Part shown: piece by piece, positions 12,116 through 24,199 of the stretch
Position numbering within the stretch: the first letter of the stretch is position 1
How the letters are laid out: every line of letters begins with the position of its first letter
Origin: Okapia johnstoni
Lineage: Eukaryota; Chordata; Mammalia; Artiodactyla; Giraffidae
Direction of reading: 5' to 3'
Assembly: GCA_024291935.2 (NCBI GenBank)
Contig: CM044309.1
Coordinates: 2,108,001 to 2,172,000, forward strand
Length of the DNA stretch: 64,000 nucleotides
Position numbers and translations under genes: made by a program
The notes under the pieces: model-generated
The model's database searches: none
The model's input: only the letters and a program-made list of their open reading frames with translations
Told to the model about the DNA's origin: nothing

Positions 12116-14650
12116 CCTGATGAATATTTTCCTCTTAGAAATATGCTTATTATATTAAACCTAATTCTTACTGCATTTTATTATAAGTTCTTTGAGTCTG
12201 GCATGAGACCACTGATATTGTTATGCCATCATTTGTCTCTGCAAAATGTTATGATCTTATGTAGACTGGGACTCCAAAATTAGCATTGATTGTTAACAGA
12301 GTGATTTTTATTGCAAAAAGCCCTTGTTGAATATAGGCAATATGATTTCTACTGCTACAAATAATATAAAATGATGAAATATTATTATACCCTTTATTAT
12401 GAACAAGACTATGTTGGTGAGTGAAAATCTCAATATGGGTTTTCTAATACTGGTTCTGCCTTGTAAAAGACTGGTAAACCATTCCACTGTTCTATGCCTT
12501 GAACTCTGGCATTTCTAGTCATTTTACTGTGCTTGATGATTTTTCAAATAAAGAACAGGTAGATGGTGTTTCAAAGATAGTGATCTCATCCCCTTTAAGT
12601 AGCAGAAATAATTTCAATCATATTATATTGCTTCAACTGGGTGAATAAAGCAGTCTATAAATGTAGCATAAAATGCTAAAAGCTCTTTTCCTTAAAATGG
12701 AAATTACTTATACATTTTAGAACAACAGGTTTTATTTGGAGTTCTTAGAATATCTACTTAAACTATTTAAATATTTTTTCAATATATATAAATATTTATA
12801 AAGCAAGTCTCTACCGTAAGCTAATAATTTTATGAACATGAAAGAAACTTGAAGACCACATAGAACCAGCAGACTGACAAACAGTGTGAGGAAAATCATG
12901 CAGAGAATATCAACACTATGTGAACAATGCTTTATAATAGAGCTGATGGAAACATTGTCAGATCAAGAATAATTGTGATATCTTCATATCTTAGAACTTG
13001 AAAGTTGACAGTGGAACTAGTCTGGATCCCCAGTTCTTAGATCAAAGACATCTTACTGGGAAATTATGCCTTTGGATTAGAATTTTAAAGACTATGTTTA
13101 TAATATATTCTCTATTTGCCCTCACTACAGGAAAGAAAAAATACATATATCCTCAGCTTTTGATTAATCAGTTCTTTTGGCAACTAGTCATCAATTGTGC
13201 AAAATGAAGACTTATTTGAGGGTTACAACTAATAAATAAAGCATATATCATGGCCCCTATCCTTGAGAGACTATTTAGTCTCATAAAAATTCTTTCATAG
13301 CTATCACAGAACAAAGGGAGATGGAATGAGTAATACATTTGCAAAAGGAAACAGTGGTATTTATACTGAGATTATTGCTTTTTTATTCACTCAAGTACTG
13401 TTTCAGAAATAATATCCACATATGTAACTTTCCACATATATAAGTATGTTTAAAAAAAGCTTAATGCAAACATATTTTGATACTTTGAATCTGAAGCTGC
13501 TGAGATTTTTTTTCTCTAAATTTGTTAATTTCCCTTTGGAAAGACAATACTTTTTGCAGAAATCTTAGGGGAAAAAAGCTATAATTTATTGCAGAAAGGT
13601 TAATACGCTGATGCTAGCATTTAACCAGAAGATGATGTCTTTTTATTTCCTTATTGGAACTTGTTTGTTACCTTTCTACTTGCGAGTTTAACAATAGTAA
13701 AAACAACTTCACGTTATTTTCATTGTTCTATTCACTATTTACACTAAAACAGTAGCATATGAAACGCTATTCATCTCAGAAGTGCTGTTTAAGGTATGAA
13801 AGAAATGGAGCTGGGAGAAGGAGGGGAAAAAAGCATTAAACACAGCAGTTCTTCGATTGAAATCTATGTCTCAAAATACCCAAATTTATATAACTGTATT
13901 TTCTGAAACTTGGAAGCTTAGTTGAAGCCTCTGCCTTTGGTTGTTCGTCCCCCAGGACATACTCACTGCAAACAGCTCTCTTTTCAATTGCCCTTTTTAA
14001 GTGTACCTATAAATCAACATTATGAGAAATGTCTTCAATGTATATAGAAGAGCACTGTCTATGAATGGTAAATAGTGATCTGAGACCGTTCAATTGACCT
14101 CAGACCTTTCATATAAATGCTACCAAGGAAAGCAGTGTGTTTATTCAGTATCTTAAATCCAAAATTATTGATTTACTTAGACAAACTTCTTTTGTCTTTT
14201 AAGAGCAACAAACTCCTCAGATATATCTTCTCTTCCTATCTACCCAATTTGATGTTTTCTGATAGCTTACATTTTTTGTGAAAATTTAGAGATGTTTTGG
14301 AGATTTACTATAAACACATTACATTAAAGTCTGGGAAAGCCCTTTGTCAAAAAAACTTATTGAAATTGAATTCTGCAAACAAAATGCAAGATCAATCAAC
14401 CAGTTTAATGGGGTTGTTGGTAGTTTTATTCCTCTTATTAAGTCAAGACAAACTGTTGGAAATTAGAATTTATTATCTGTTACCTGCTTGGTTGCATCAG
14501 GTTGTGGAAGACGCATTTGATCTGTACTCATCCTGCCTCAGAAAAACTTTTTAAGTAGTCAACAATAACAAATAAACCACCAAAGACACAATTTTACAAT
14601 TAATGATAAGTTTCACTCAACACAAAGCAAAGTAACAATTCTGGCAATAT
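12116..14650. other. AT-rich unique DNA
   Basis: About 2.5 kb with no gene or repeat I can name. Frames at 12998-13207 and 14297-14554 lack any recognisable motif. Confidence 0.45.
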
Positions 14651-14864
14651 CTTTGCTGTCTGGTGGCTCAGACAGCAAAGAATCTCCCTGCAATGCAGGA
14701 GACCCAGGTTCGGTCCCTAGGTCAGGAAGATTCCCTGGAGAAGGGAATGGCAACTGACTCCAATATCCTGGCCTGGAAGATTCCATGGATAGGGGAGCCT
14801 GGCAGGATACAGTCCACGGGATCTCAAAAGATTGAACACAACTGAGCAACAAACGCTTTCACTT
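14651..14864 (+). mobile_element. Bov-tA SINE
   Basis: Head ctttgctgtctggtggctca with ggttcggtccctaggtcagg; body ends gattgaacacaactgagcaa. Diverged but full length. Confidence 0.92.
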
Positions 14865-15190
14865 TTATTAGAGATTTAACCAAGCTAACTCAGATTGTAT
14901 TAGTATTAGCACTAAAAAAATCTGATATAATTTTTATCATAGATAAAAAAATTAAAAAATCTCTTGTATGTTTATTTTGTTCTGTTCATTCATATTCAGA
15001 AATTTTAGTAATCGATTTCTGCTTTCTTAGTGAAAGTCCTTTTTATATTTATGGTAGATTTAGAGCCAAATGCACTAGGTGAGGAAAAATATCTCAAAAT
15101 TAATATTATTATGCGACTTCAAGAGAGGGCCATGTTTTTAGGACAGACTGGTAGGATTTAAGGGATTTGATTTTCATCAATATATTGGAT
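14865..15190. other. AT-rich spacer between two SINEs
   Basis: Nothing recognised. Confidence 0.45.
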
Positions 15191-15405
15191 ACATGCGTGC
15201 TAAGTCACCTCAGTCATGTCCGACTCTGTGACATCATGGATTGTAGCCCATCAGGCTCCTTTGTCCAAGGGATTTTCCAGGCAAGAGTACTGGAGTGGGT
15301 TGCCATTTCCTTCTCCAAGGGATCTTCCCGACCCAGGGGTTGAACCTGCGTCTCTTACTTCTCCTTCATTGGCAGGTGGGTTCTTTACCACTGAACCACC
15401 TGGGA
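15191..15405 (-). mobile_element. Bov-tA SINE
   Basis: Antisense: gctaagtcacctcagtcatg, then ttgccatttccttctccaag, ending in the head complement ctgaaccacctggga. The short word atatatt flanks both sides, a weak target duplication. Confidence 0.92.
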
Positions 15406-17104
15406 TATATTATAATAAATTAACTCATATGTAAAGACTAATGGATTTAGCTGAATATGTACACACACATATGAATAAACACAATCAAGTGCCAGTTATT
15501 AAAACTAAGATACAGTCACAAATAGAACAGCAACCCAAATAAATAAAGGAAGTTCAAAAAAGTGCATTGTTAGGTAAGTCACTAAAGTGGTCAGCTAAAA
15601 CTTATCCTGACTGGTGTCTCTGAATACAGTATATCAAAATATGCCTCAGAGTTACCTCACCAACTCTATTAGTCAGTGATGGATAATTCTTATTGTGATG
15701 GAGGGTAGATCATTAATTCCCAGATACTCCTATTTTCCTATGCCTTCAGGCCGAACAGACTCCTTCAGCCAGAGGAAATCTAGGGAAACTAATGTACATG
15801 CTGGCTATTAAAGAAGATGGTAGAGACTAAAATAATTAAGGTTAAAGATAAGGTATGGAGAGCACTTACATATATGAGGAAAAGATTTACACTTTAAGAC
15901 AAAAATGTCTGTAACGAACAAACTCTCAGAAACAGTACCTGATGCGTCCCTTAGAAAATGATGCTTACCCTGTATATGCAGATACACGGGTATACATCGC
16001 CAGGATACATTCCTTGACTAGAATCTCATGTTCGTCTTTCACAAACCAGAACTCACTAAAATAGTTTAAAGGGTTGAATTATTGAGTCAATGGTAACAAT
16101 AACATTATACATTACATATATTAGACTTGTGTTTTATAGAGGCTGTGATTTTCTCTAGTCTCATTATATTTAAAAAAGTAAGAACACAAGACATAGATAA
16201 GTGTCCACTAGTTATTTAGTTTATCTTTCTCCCCTTAAGCAGAGATATATCAGAATAATCACCAACATGAGAAAACACCTACATATACAAACCCTGTGCT
16301 CGTTTGCACGACACCGACCATTTCACCTTCAGTTATCACACTTAATGACCTCATTTGATGACTTTCAAACTTTTATTGGCAATTCTATGTATCAAACGTG
16401 TATTAAAAATAATCACAGATTTTGTTCAATGAAAATTCTTGGTAATTTCTCATGGGATATTTGGAGGTATTTGACTGCAACAAATGCTCATCCAGGTCCT
16501 GAATTTCATCCAGCTTCATGGATTTGTTCTAAGTAAGATGTGTTTAGATATAGAAAACTTCCAACTGAATATTCCTGCTAATCAGCACAAACCCTTGAGA
16601 TTGATTTTCTTTCAGCTTCTTAAATACCTCAGAGAAATCTGATAGTATAGTCTTCCTTATAACCTTTGCAAGTCTTCAAAATCCCTTATACATACGACTA
16701 TTGTGTGATAAAAAGTTATATTTCTGATTGAAATTTTCAACTTGTTTCTTTGTGTTCATGAAATAAAATCAGAGACTACTGGTCTCCATCTAATGAAAAA
16801 GTTTATAAATTTGAGTTCTGTTATTGAAACTTAACCAGTATCTCATATGCTTGTATTGATTCTTTAAGTATTTGTTCACAAATAATATTTCTCAAACACT
16901 GTATTTTGTCTTTTTTTCCCTGTTATACACTTTAAACACAAGGAAAGAAAAACACATATAAGCATAAGCTAGAACAAAGAATAACTTATTTCCTCTTCAT
17001 CTATGATAAAAACAAGTTAAATATCCGTGCTTCCAGTATTTTTTTTTCCATAATTTACTCACCTTTCCTGTATCCATGGGTTTTCACTTACCTAAAGCCT
17101 TCCA
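15406..17104. other. AT-rich unique DNA
   Basis: A 111-codon plus-strand frame at 16201-16536 starts with GTG, has no known motif and no exon signals. I see no gene. Confidence 0.45.
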
Positions 17105-17317
17105 TGGGTTTCCCAGTTGCCACAGTGGTAAAGAATCCTTCTGTCAATGCCAGAGGACCAACAGACGCAGGTTCAATCTCTGGGTTAGGAAAATACCCTG
17201 GAGTAGGAAATGGCAACCCACTCCAGTATTATTGCCTGGAAAATTTCATGGACAGGAAGCCTGGCAGGCTGCAGTCCACGGGGTTGCAAAGAGTCAGATA
17301 TGACTGAGCGGGCGCTC
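17105..17317 (+). mobile_element. Bov-tA SINE
   Basis: Head gtttcccagttgccacagtg with a decayed box; body gagtcagatatgactgagcg, then a short GC-rich junction leading into a CA repeat. Confidence 0.92.
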
Positions 17318-17323
17318 GCGTGG

Positions 17324-17348
17324 ACACACACACACACACACACACACA
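17324..17348. repeat. (AC)n microsatellite at SINE tail
   Basis: About 12 uninterrupted AC units directly after the Bov-tA copy, a common place for CA repeats in ruminant genomes. Confidence 0.95.
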
Positions 17349-18558
17349 AACTGACGTGTATAAAGAATCAGGTTTGTTATATTGGAAGAGGGTGAGCTTA
17401 TGTCAATACACTGTCAACATTTGAATGTGATTTCAAATGTCAACATTCTTAATCATGTTTTCTCAGCAACAGTTTTTGCTATACAATAGAATTCATGTGA
17501 TGTTTTTTGATTGAGCGAATAACCTTTATGATTATTATCAAAATATAAGACTTGCAGTAAAGAATAACTTCTTAGACAAAGAATGCAATAAAAAAAAAAA
17601 GGTCACTAAGGAAGCAGCCATACCACTTACAGATTTTTCTATAGAGAAATATTATTCTGGGTGTTCCGCATTTTCTTTTTTTCTTCAAATTTTCTGTTAA
17701 GTACAGTTCCAAGCTAACTTCTGTCTTTTTCTGATAAACATTAGAAAAGGCCTAGGTTCTAGGATTCCTCCTTATATAGAACAAATTCAATTCAAACCTT
17801 CTTGACCAAAAAAAGTGTACTGCATTGAAAACTCTTTCTACCTTGAATATCGACACTTTTCACTTTATACTGAGAGTATAGTTTCTTTTGGAATTTATTG
17901 AAGTTCTTTTTGCAGCTGTTTAATATTTTTATAATTGGATATACTAATGAAGAAAATTATATCAATAAATTTGACCATCTTAATTTACCTTTAAACCTTT
18001 GAAAACAATAACTGGTCAAGACTTACTTTTTCACATTGCTGTATATACTTTGATACTACTTTATTTAGAGATCTTTCTCCTCTGATTTGTAGTTTTTATT
18101 GTTAATTTGTTCTCCATAGTACCTTTGCTTGATCTTCATATCAAGGTAAGTCCAAGCACATATATTAATTATGATAATCTAATTTATCCTGAAAAATATC
18201 AGTGGTTAAATCCAGCATGTTTTTGTTTATTTTTTTGCTTTTCTTACACAATACTCACAGCTAGGTCAGCAGAGGGCAGTGCTCTTTATAAGATATTTCA
18301 GAGCCCATGTTGGCAGGACTACAACTTCACCGGCGCCTCTCTGAGCCCTTTAGCAAAGGAAGCAAAATAAATGAATTACATGTTTTATCTAAAAAGCTTC
18401 CATCAAAAAGTAGCAGCTGTTTGTTTTCCTAAGAATAAGCTAATATTTAATTTTATCTTAAAAATTTAGAATATAGTATTTTTTTTCATTATTTTAGAAA
18501 TAGCAGACACTCAACGTTTTATATACATTATGTGTAATATGTTTATGTCATATGCATT
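17349..18558. other. Unique DNA with possible regulatory and splice signals
   Basis: Mostly AT-rich. It includes an inverted repeat acatttgaa/ttcaaatgt (17417-17440) flanked by two copies of tgtcaacatt, a 26-bp acceptor-donor bounded segment (18120-18145) and a CTCF-like motif (18264-18283). Confidence 0.45.
18264..18283 (+). promoter_or_regulatory. CTCF-like binding motif
   Basis: The 20-mer ggtcagcagagggcagtgct agrees with the vertebrate CTCF core (CCA, S, YAG, RGGGC, R, S) at all core positions but the first. It lies in AT-rich DNA outside any SINE. Motif match only; occupancy is unknown. Confidence 0.35.
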
Positions 18559-18720
18559 GGCCTCCCAGGTGGCACTAGAATCTGCCTGCCAATATAGACA
18601 GACCTGCCTGTAAAGAACCTGCCTGCCGATGTAGGAGACATGACAGATGTGAGTTCAATCCCTGGCTTGGGAAGATCCCTTGGAGGAGGGCATGGCAACC
18701 CACTCCAATACTCTTGCCTG
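18559..18720 (+). mobile_element. Bov-tA SINE, 3'-truncated, partly duplicated head
   Basis: Head ggcctcccaggtggcactag. The gaacctgcctgcc-type segment appears twice within about 50 bp. The copy stops at actcttgcctg, losing the last third of the Bov-A body. Confidence 0.85.
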
Positions 18721-18944
18721 TGTCACTGATAACAATATAAAAATCACCAGATAACTAACCGCATCTAGTGAAAGTTGTTCAAGAACTATATACAGAAAAT
18801 TTAAAAAAAAGAAACATTACTGAGAGAAAATAGCTTTTTTTTTTTGAAACGGGAGATACACCATGCTAATCGATTGGAAGTCTCTCTGAAATAAATATGT
18901 AAAGAAAATCAATAATATCTCAGTAAGTTTGTTATAGAAGCCAA

Positions 18945-19563
18945 ATCTGAAATATGTAGGGGCATACGAGAGGCCAAGAGCAGTTCAAGCTGTCTTGAGA
19001 AAAAGAACTGAAGGCACTACACAGGATTTCAAAATATTTTATTATAGAGTTACAGTAATTAACACAGCATGAGATGGGTAGAAAAAATAGACCAACTGTA
19101 TGAACTCTTTTGAAATGGTTTAAAGAAAAGGGTTCAAAAAGTATTAATATTGGACTATGTTTCATTTTAGGGCTTCTATTCTTTAAAATCACCTCCATGA
19201 GAGAAAAATGACAAGCCACCTAAATAAAAATATATATTTTTGCTATATATATGACAAAGATTGTATTTTGCATTACTTAATTTTGTCGAGTCTGATTTGT
19301 GGCTATTGTCTCAATGTGATTATAAATGAAACCATCTTCCATTTTCAAATATATAGTCATATGATCAATGAACTATATCGTCATTTTGCAAATATCTACC
19401 TTTTTTTTCTAGAATGTGTAAGTAACAGCTATGTATCAATTGGGAAAATATCTCAGTTGAAAAAATATCCAAGACTAGAATAAGAACTTTGTAAATGGAT
19501 ATGCCAAAGGAAAATAAAATATGAAAATATGTTCAACAACCTTTGTCATTAATAGAATGCAAA
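18945..19563 (+). mobile_element. Old L1 ORF2 fragment interrupted by BovB
   Basis: Diverged L1 ORF2 text: gccaagagcagttcaagctg, then ttatagagttacagtaatta, and at the right end gccaaaggaaaataaaatatg to atagaatgcaaatc. The L1-like text stops where BovB begins. Frames are broken; no protein is encoded. Confidence 0.6.
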
Positions 19564-19569
19564 TCACAG

Positions 19570-20899
19570 GACTGGAAAAGGTCAGTTTTCATTCCAATCT
19601 CAAAGAAAGGTAATGCCAAAGAATGCTCAAACTACTGCACAATTGCACTCATCTCACACGCTAGCAAAGTAACACTCAAAATTCTCCAAACCAGTCTTCA
19701 ATAGTACGTGAACTGTGAACTTCCAGATGTTCAAGCTGGATTTAGGCAGAGGAGCCAGAGATCAAATTTCTAACATCCTTTGGATCATCGAGAAAGCAAG
19801 AGAGTTCCAGAAAAATATCTACTTCTGCTTTACTGACTATGCCAAAGCCTTTGACTGTGTGGATCACAACATACTGTGGAAAATTTTTCAAGAGATGGGA
19901 ATACCAGATCACCTGACCTGCCTCCTGAGAAATCTGTATGCAGGTCAGGAAGCAACCGTTAGAACTGGACATGGAACAACAGACTGGTTCCAAATAGGGA
20001 AAGGAGTATGTCAAGGCTGTATATTGTCACCCTGCTTATTTAACTTATATGCAGAGTACATCATGAGAAATGCTGGGCTGGAAGAAGCACAAGCTGGAAT
20101 CAAGATTGCCAGGAGAAATATCAATAACCTCAGATATGCAGATGACACCACTCTTACAGCAGAAAGTAAAGAGGAACTATAGAGCCTCTTGATGAAAGTG
20201 AAAGAAGAGAGTGAAAAAGTTGGCTTAAACCTCAAATTCATAAAACTAAGATCATGGCATCTGGTCCCATCACTTCATGACAAATAGATGGTGTAACAAT
20301 GGAAACAGTGACAGACGTTATTTTCTTGGGCTGCAAAATCACTGCAGATGGTGTCTGCAGCCATGAAATTAAAAGACGTTTGTTCCTTGGAAGAAAAACT
20401 ATATGACCAACCTAGACAGCATATTATAAAGCAGAGACATTACTTTACCAACAAAGGTCCATCTAGTCAAAGCTATGGTTTTTCCAGTTGTCATGTATGG
20501 ATGTGAGAGTTGGACTATAAAGAAAGCTGAACGCCGAAGAATTGATGCTTTTGAACTGTGGTGTTGGAGAAGACTCTTGAGAATCCCTGGAACTGCAAGG
20601 AAATCCAACCAGTTAATCCTAAAGGAAATCAGTCCTGAATGGACTGATGGTGAAGCTGAAGCTCCAATACTTTGGCCACCTGATGTGAACAACTGACTCA
20701 TTGGAAAAGACCCTGATGCTGGGAAATATTAAAGGCAAGAGAAGAAGGAGAAGACAGAGGCTAGGACGATTGGATGGCATCGCCAATTCGATGGACATGA
20801 GTTTTAGCAAGCTCCTGGAGTTGGTGATGGACAGAGAAGCCTGGTATGCTAGAGTCCATGGAGCTGCAAAGAGTCAGACATGACTGAAATGATCTGAAC
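19570..20899 (+). mobile_element. BovB (RTE) LINE, 5'-truncated, with reverse-transcriptase core
   Basis: The longest BovB copy here, about 1.33 kb. It begins inside ORF2 (gtcagttttcattccaatct) and runs to the 3' end (gagtcagacatgactgaaat). BovB is a horizontally acquired RTE-clade retrotransposon in ruminants. This copy lacks the endonuclease half and the promoter and so cannot move by itself. It inserted into an old L1. Confidence 0.93.
19715..20182 (+). pseudogene. BovB ORF2 reverse-transcriptase remnant (155 codons open)
   Basis: This encodes the palm of an RTE-type reverse transcriptase, the enzyme that copies BovB RNA at a nicked target. The open frame carries motif A as DYAKAFDCVDH (residues 41-51), motif B as QGCILSPCLFN (100-110) and the catalytic YADD box (141-144), so all three metal-binding or substrate motifs are readable. 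It starts part-way through the domain, since the first residues come from a shifted frame, and ends at a TAG (20180-20182) where the family continues. The downstream C-terminal part survives in other frames, including YGCESWTIKKAERRRIDAFE at 20475-20696. Non-functional: truncated, frameshifted and lacking the N-terminal endonuclease. Confidence 0.9.
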
Positions 20900-21260
20900 C
20901 TGTTAAAAATCTTGTTCAAGCTTTTTGAAATTGATAATAATAGACATTCTTTCTCTTTCATCTTCTCAGGCAGAAAATTATCAGTATTTCATTTTAAAAA
21001 ATAATGTTTCCTGTGGGGTTTCAAAAATATATGTTAAATGAATCCATTAGAGTTCTAGTTTTCTAATTCTTCTATATATCTATTTCAACGATTCCACTTT
21101 TCTCATTTATTCTGTTAATGTGTTAGAAATTATGAATTAATATTTTAATTGGTAAACCACTTTTGCTTGGTTGACATAATCCAACTTTGCCAAAGTGTAT
21201 TCTCTAATTTATATATTACCAGATTTACTTTCCTCATAGTTTGATTAAATTATTGCATCA
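20900..21260. other. AT-rich spacer
   Basis: Nothing recognised between the BovB copy and the CHR SINE. Confidence 0.45.
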
Positions 21261-21486
21261 GGGACTTCCTTGGTGGCCCTGTTGTTGATAATCCACCCGG
21301 CATTATGGGGGACTCACGTTCGACCTCTGGTCAGGGAATTAAGTTCTCATATGTTGCGGGAGAACTAAGCCCACGCATCATAGCTTCTGAGCCCGCGCTC
21401 CGTGTGCCACCCTGGAGAGTCTACGCGCCACAAAGAAAGATCCCGCATGCCGCACCTAAGATCCGAGGCGGCCAAAAAATAAAGAT
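21261..21486 (+). mobile_element. CHR-type cetartiodactyl SINE
   Basis: Starts gggacttccttggtggccct, with a ctggtcagggaattaag segment and agatcccgcatgccgcac, and ends ggcggccaaaaaataaa. It differs from the Bov-tA copies in lacking the Bov-A body. The words attgcatca before and attgctgcgtca after look like a decayed target duplication. Confidence 0.85.
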
Positions 21487-21744
21487 TGCTGCGTCAAAGG
21501 TCGTGAGATCATTCTACAATTTTCCTTCTGATTACAGTGCTCGGTATAGGTGAAAAGGTCACACTAGCTCCCTAAAATGTCTCGGAGAATGTCCCCTTAT
21601 TTCTATGAAACAATTTAAATGATATTGTTGCTATTAATATTATGCCTCTGTTTATCCCCACCTGATCTTTCACTATGGCTCTGGAATATTCTTCCTGCAA
21701 GGTTTTAACCAGAGCTTTAATTTTTAAAATTTGCTTGCTTCTTA

Positions 21745-21850
21745 TTGTTGCATAGTCACTAAGCCACATCTGACTCTTTTATGACCCCATGGACTGTGGC
21801 CGGCCAGGTTCCTCTGTCCATGGGATTACCCAGGCAAGAATGCTGAAGTG
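21745..21850 (-). mobile_element. Bov-A monomer
   Basis: A single antisense Bov-A unit: ccacatctgactcttttatg to ttacccaggcaagaatgctg, with no tRNA head. Confidence 0.85.
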
Positions 21851-22269
21851 GAACATTTTAAATAGACTTCGACAAATCAAATTTTCTCTGTTTCCTTATG
21901 TCACTTTAGGAAAGCTGCACTTTCCAACAGCTGTCCCCACTTAATCTAAATTGTTAAATTAGTTGAGATAAAATGTTCTTATATTTACCTGTGATTTTTA
22001 TGCCAATTATTTTTTTTTATTGAATGTTGGTCTTTGAATATGAAATACATTAGAGGTTCTTTGAGTCTGATTGAAGCTATCTGCATCAGTAGTGTAATCA
22101 TCATATGCCTAGCAAGCAGTCATTGTTGGACATAATCATCTCATTCAGTCATATTCAGTTGAATCATTGGTATTTTTCAGTTTTTTAAAGACTTTGCCTA
22201 TATGCTGTTCACTCTTCATTCTTGCTGGCAGCTCTCCGTGACCCGACAGGAAGGGACGGGGTGATTAAC
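21851..22269. other. Spacer, nothing recognised
   Basis: AT-rich, short frames only. Confidence 0.45.
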
Positions 22270-22485
22270 TCACTCGGTTTCTCAGTCGATTCCAGTTCTT
22301 TGCAGCCCTATGGACTGCAGCCTGCCAAGCACCTCTGTCCATGGAATTTTTCCTGGCAGGAGTACTGGAGTGGGTTGACATTTCCTCCTCCAGGGAGTCT
22401 TCCAGACCCAGAGACTGAAACAGTGTCTCCTGTGTCTGCTGCATTGGCAGGTGGATTCTTAGCCACTGAATCACTGGGGAAGCCC
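22270..22485 (-). mobile_element. Bov-tA SINE
   Basis: Antisense: tctcagtcgattccagttct, aggagtactggagtgggttg, ending gaatcactggggaagccc just outside. Frames of 69-90 codons on both strands are shadows. Confidence 0.9.
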
Positions 22486-23424
22486 ATGGGATGAATACGG
22501 GGCCCTGTTCACTGGTGGGGCTTCCTTCGCTGTGTGAGGCTGCCCGAAGGATGCTGTCTACTCAGCCTCTCAGGGTTCCTTTGGAGACAATGAATAGCTC
22601 ACGTGGAGAAGCAGTGTCCAGTATTGAGCTCACATCTCTGAACACCCTTTGCTTTGGAAGCTTGCCCCCACAAGTCTTCAATGTCTTCAAAGCTCCCTGA
22701 CTTATGCAAATACAACACAATGACCTTGCTTTTGTGTTTTAACTGTTCAGAGCTTGTGTAAGTGAGGCTGCTAGTGAACTACAGGGAAGTTAGAGAGAAC
22801 CTGCATACAGATAACAATCGCTTGTGTATGTGTGTGTCGGGGTGTGTTATGTGCCCACTGTGGGTCTAGGAATGACACTTCCTCCAGGTTCAAAATAAGA
22901 AACAGATCAATAATAATAGATTGATCTTTATGTCTGTTGCAGAGTATGGGTAATGAAATTTTACTAATGATATATCATTTAATTTCAAGGAGTGGCTACA
23001 TTTACGTAACTGTAGTTTGTTAGTTAATCATACTAAAGATTCCTCAGAATTAATGGGAAGTATTGCAAAATTCCCAGGAATTTAGTCATTATTGTAACAT
23101 CACAATCTCAAGGAAGAGATCACGAGGGTATTTTGCTCGTTATTCATAATTATAAATGTCCAATGGAGCTGGTGAAGAGCTTTAATTAAAAGCAAGATAT
23201 AATTTCCAGTGAAAAGGTCAATTATGGGTTTAGGAAAAAAAGATGTTACAGATCAGATTTTTATATTTCATGGTATTTTAGGCAGAAGGAATGAGTAGAG
23301 ATTTCCCCAGATTAAGCAACTTTTAATTTTAAAAGTTTTTAAGAATATGAAAGAAAGACATTTAGGGAAATAAGGAATAAATTAAAACATTGTGAAAAAA
23401 AGTTGTTCATTTGGCATCTGGAGA
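22486..23424. other. Unique DNA
   Basis: 22490-22700 is richer in G+C than its surroundings but shows no motif I recognise. The rest is AT-rich, with a short GT run near 22826. Confidence 0.45.
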
Positions 23425-23622
23425 CTGGTTAACATCTCATCTCATTTACCAGATGCATAATGTTGGGCAAGCTATTTAACCTCTTAGAATCTTAAATTAC
23501 TAATCTTTAAAATAGATCTAATAACACTGACCTTATATGACTCATGAATATTAAATGTGATCATAGGAAATAGCAGTATGAACAGACCCTTACACTTATT
23601 AAAGGCTTGATAATTGTTTATT
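23425..23622 (+). mobile_element. MIR SINE
   Basis: Plus-sense MIR features in order: a gttgggcaagctatttaacctc core, then taaaatagatctaataacac-like text and ttgataattgtttattg at the end. Confidence 0.7.
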
Positions 23623-23739
23623 GAACAAAACACGTTTAGCATACATAATAATGCTCACCCAGTGGACACATCACTGCTATTATCTTGTTGAATCAAGGCA
23701 AGGGGAGCTGCTGTCAGCAGTCCCAGTGGCCCGCCATGC

Positions 23740-23880
23740 GGGGCTGTGCAGCCCTCTCCCGTCTGCTCCTTCCTCCCCTCCCCCGTCTGCTCCTTCACCT
23801 TTGCTTCCCTTCCACTTCCCCTTCTCCATGCCCTTCTTTCCCCTATTTCCTCTCCTTTGTGTCTATTCCTCCTTACCCAC
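23740..23880. repeat. Pyrimidine-rich tract
   Basis: About 140 bases, almost all C and T on the plus strand, with cccctcccccgtctgctcct twice in near copies. Frames across it read as Pro/Ser/Leu-rich strings and are not credible genes. Confidence 0.8.
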
Positions 23881-24199
23881 TCTGTCTCATTTAAACTGTG
23901 AATCTTTGTTATCTTCCCTCATGTTTTAGGAAGTCTTGACATCAGTTAATCCAAAAAGATTGGATAAGAAAATGTGAGTGGAATAATGTTATTGAACGTA
24001 ACATAGAAAATCAGAAGCTTAATGCTCTTTGATGATTCTTTATACTTCTCTTACCGAGTTTTATTTTCTCTTTGTTGTCACCAATCAGCTTGGTTATTTC
24101 TATCTCCTCCCTTATCATTAGAAAATGTTATATAATTACTGATGTGAGTAATAATGACATGTTAGTGATTTGGGATCCTTTAGATAGACAAATGTAGGA

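Noticed and set aside
23621..23929. 102-codon Pro/Ser-rich frame
   Set aside because: Explained by the pyrimidine-rich tract at 23740-23880.
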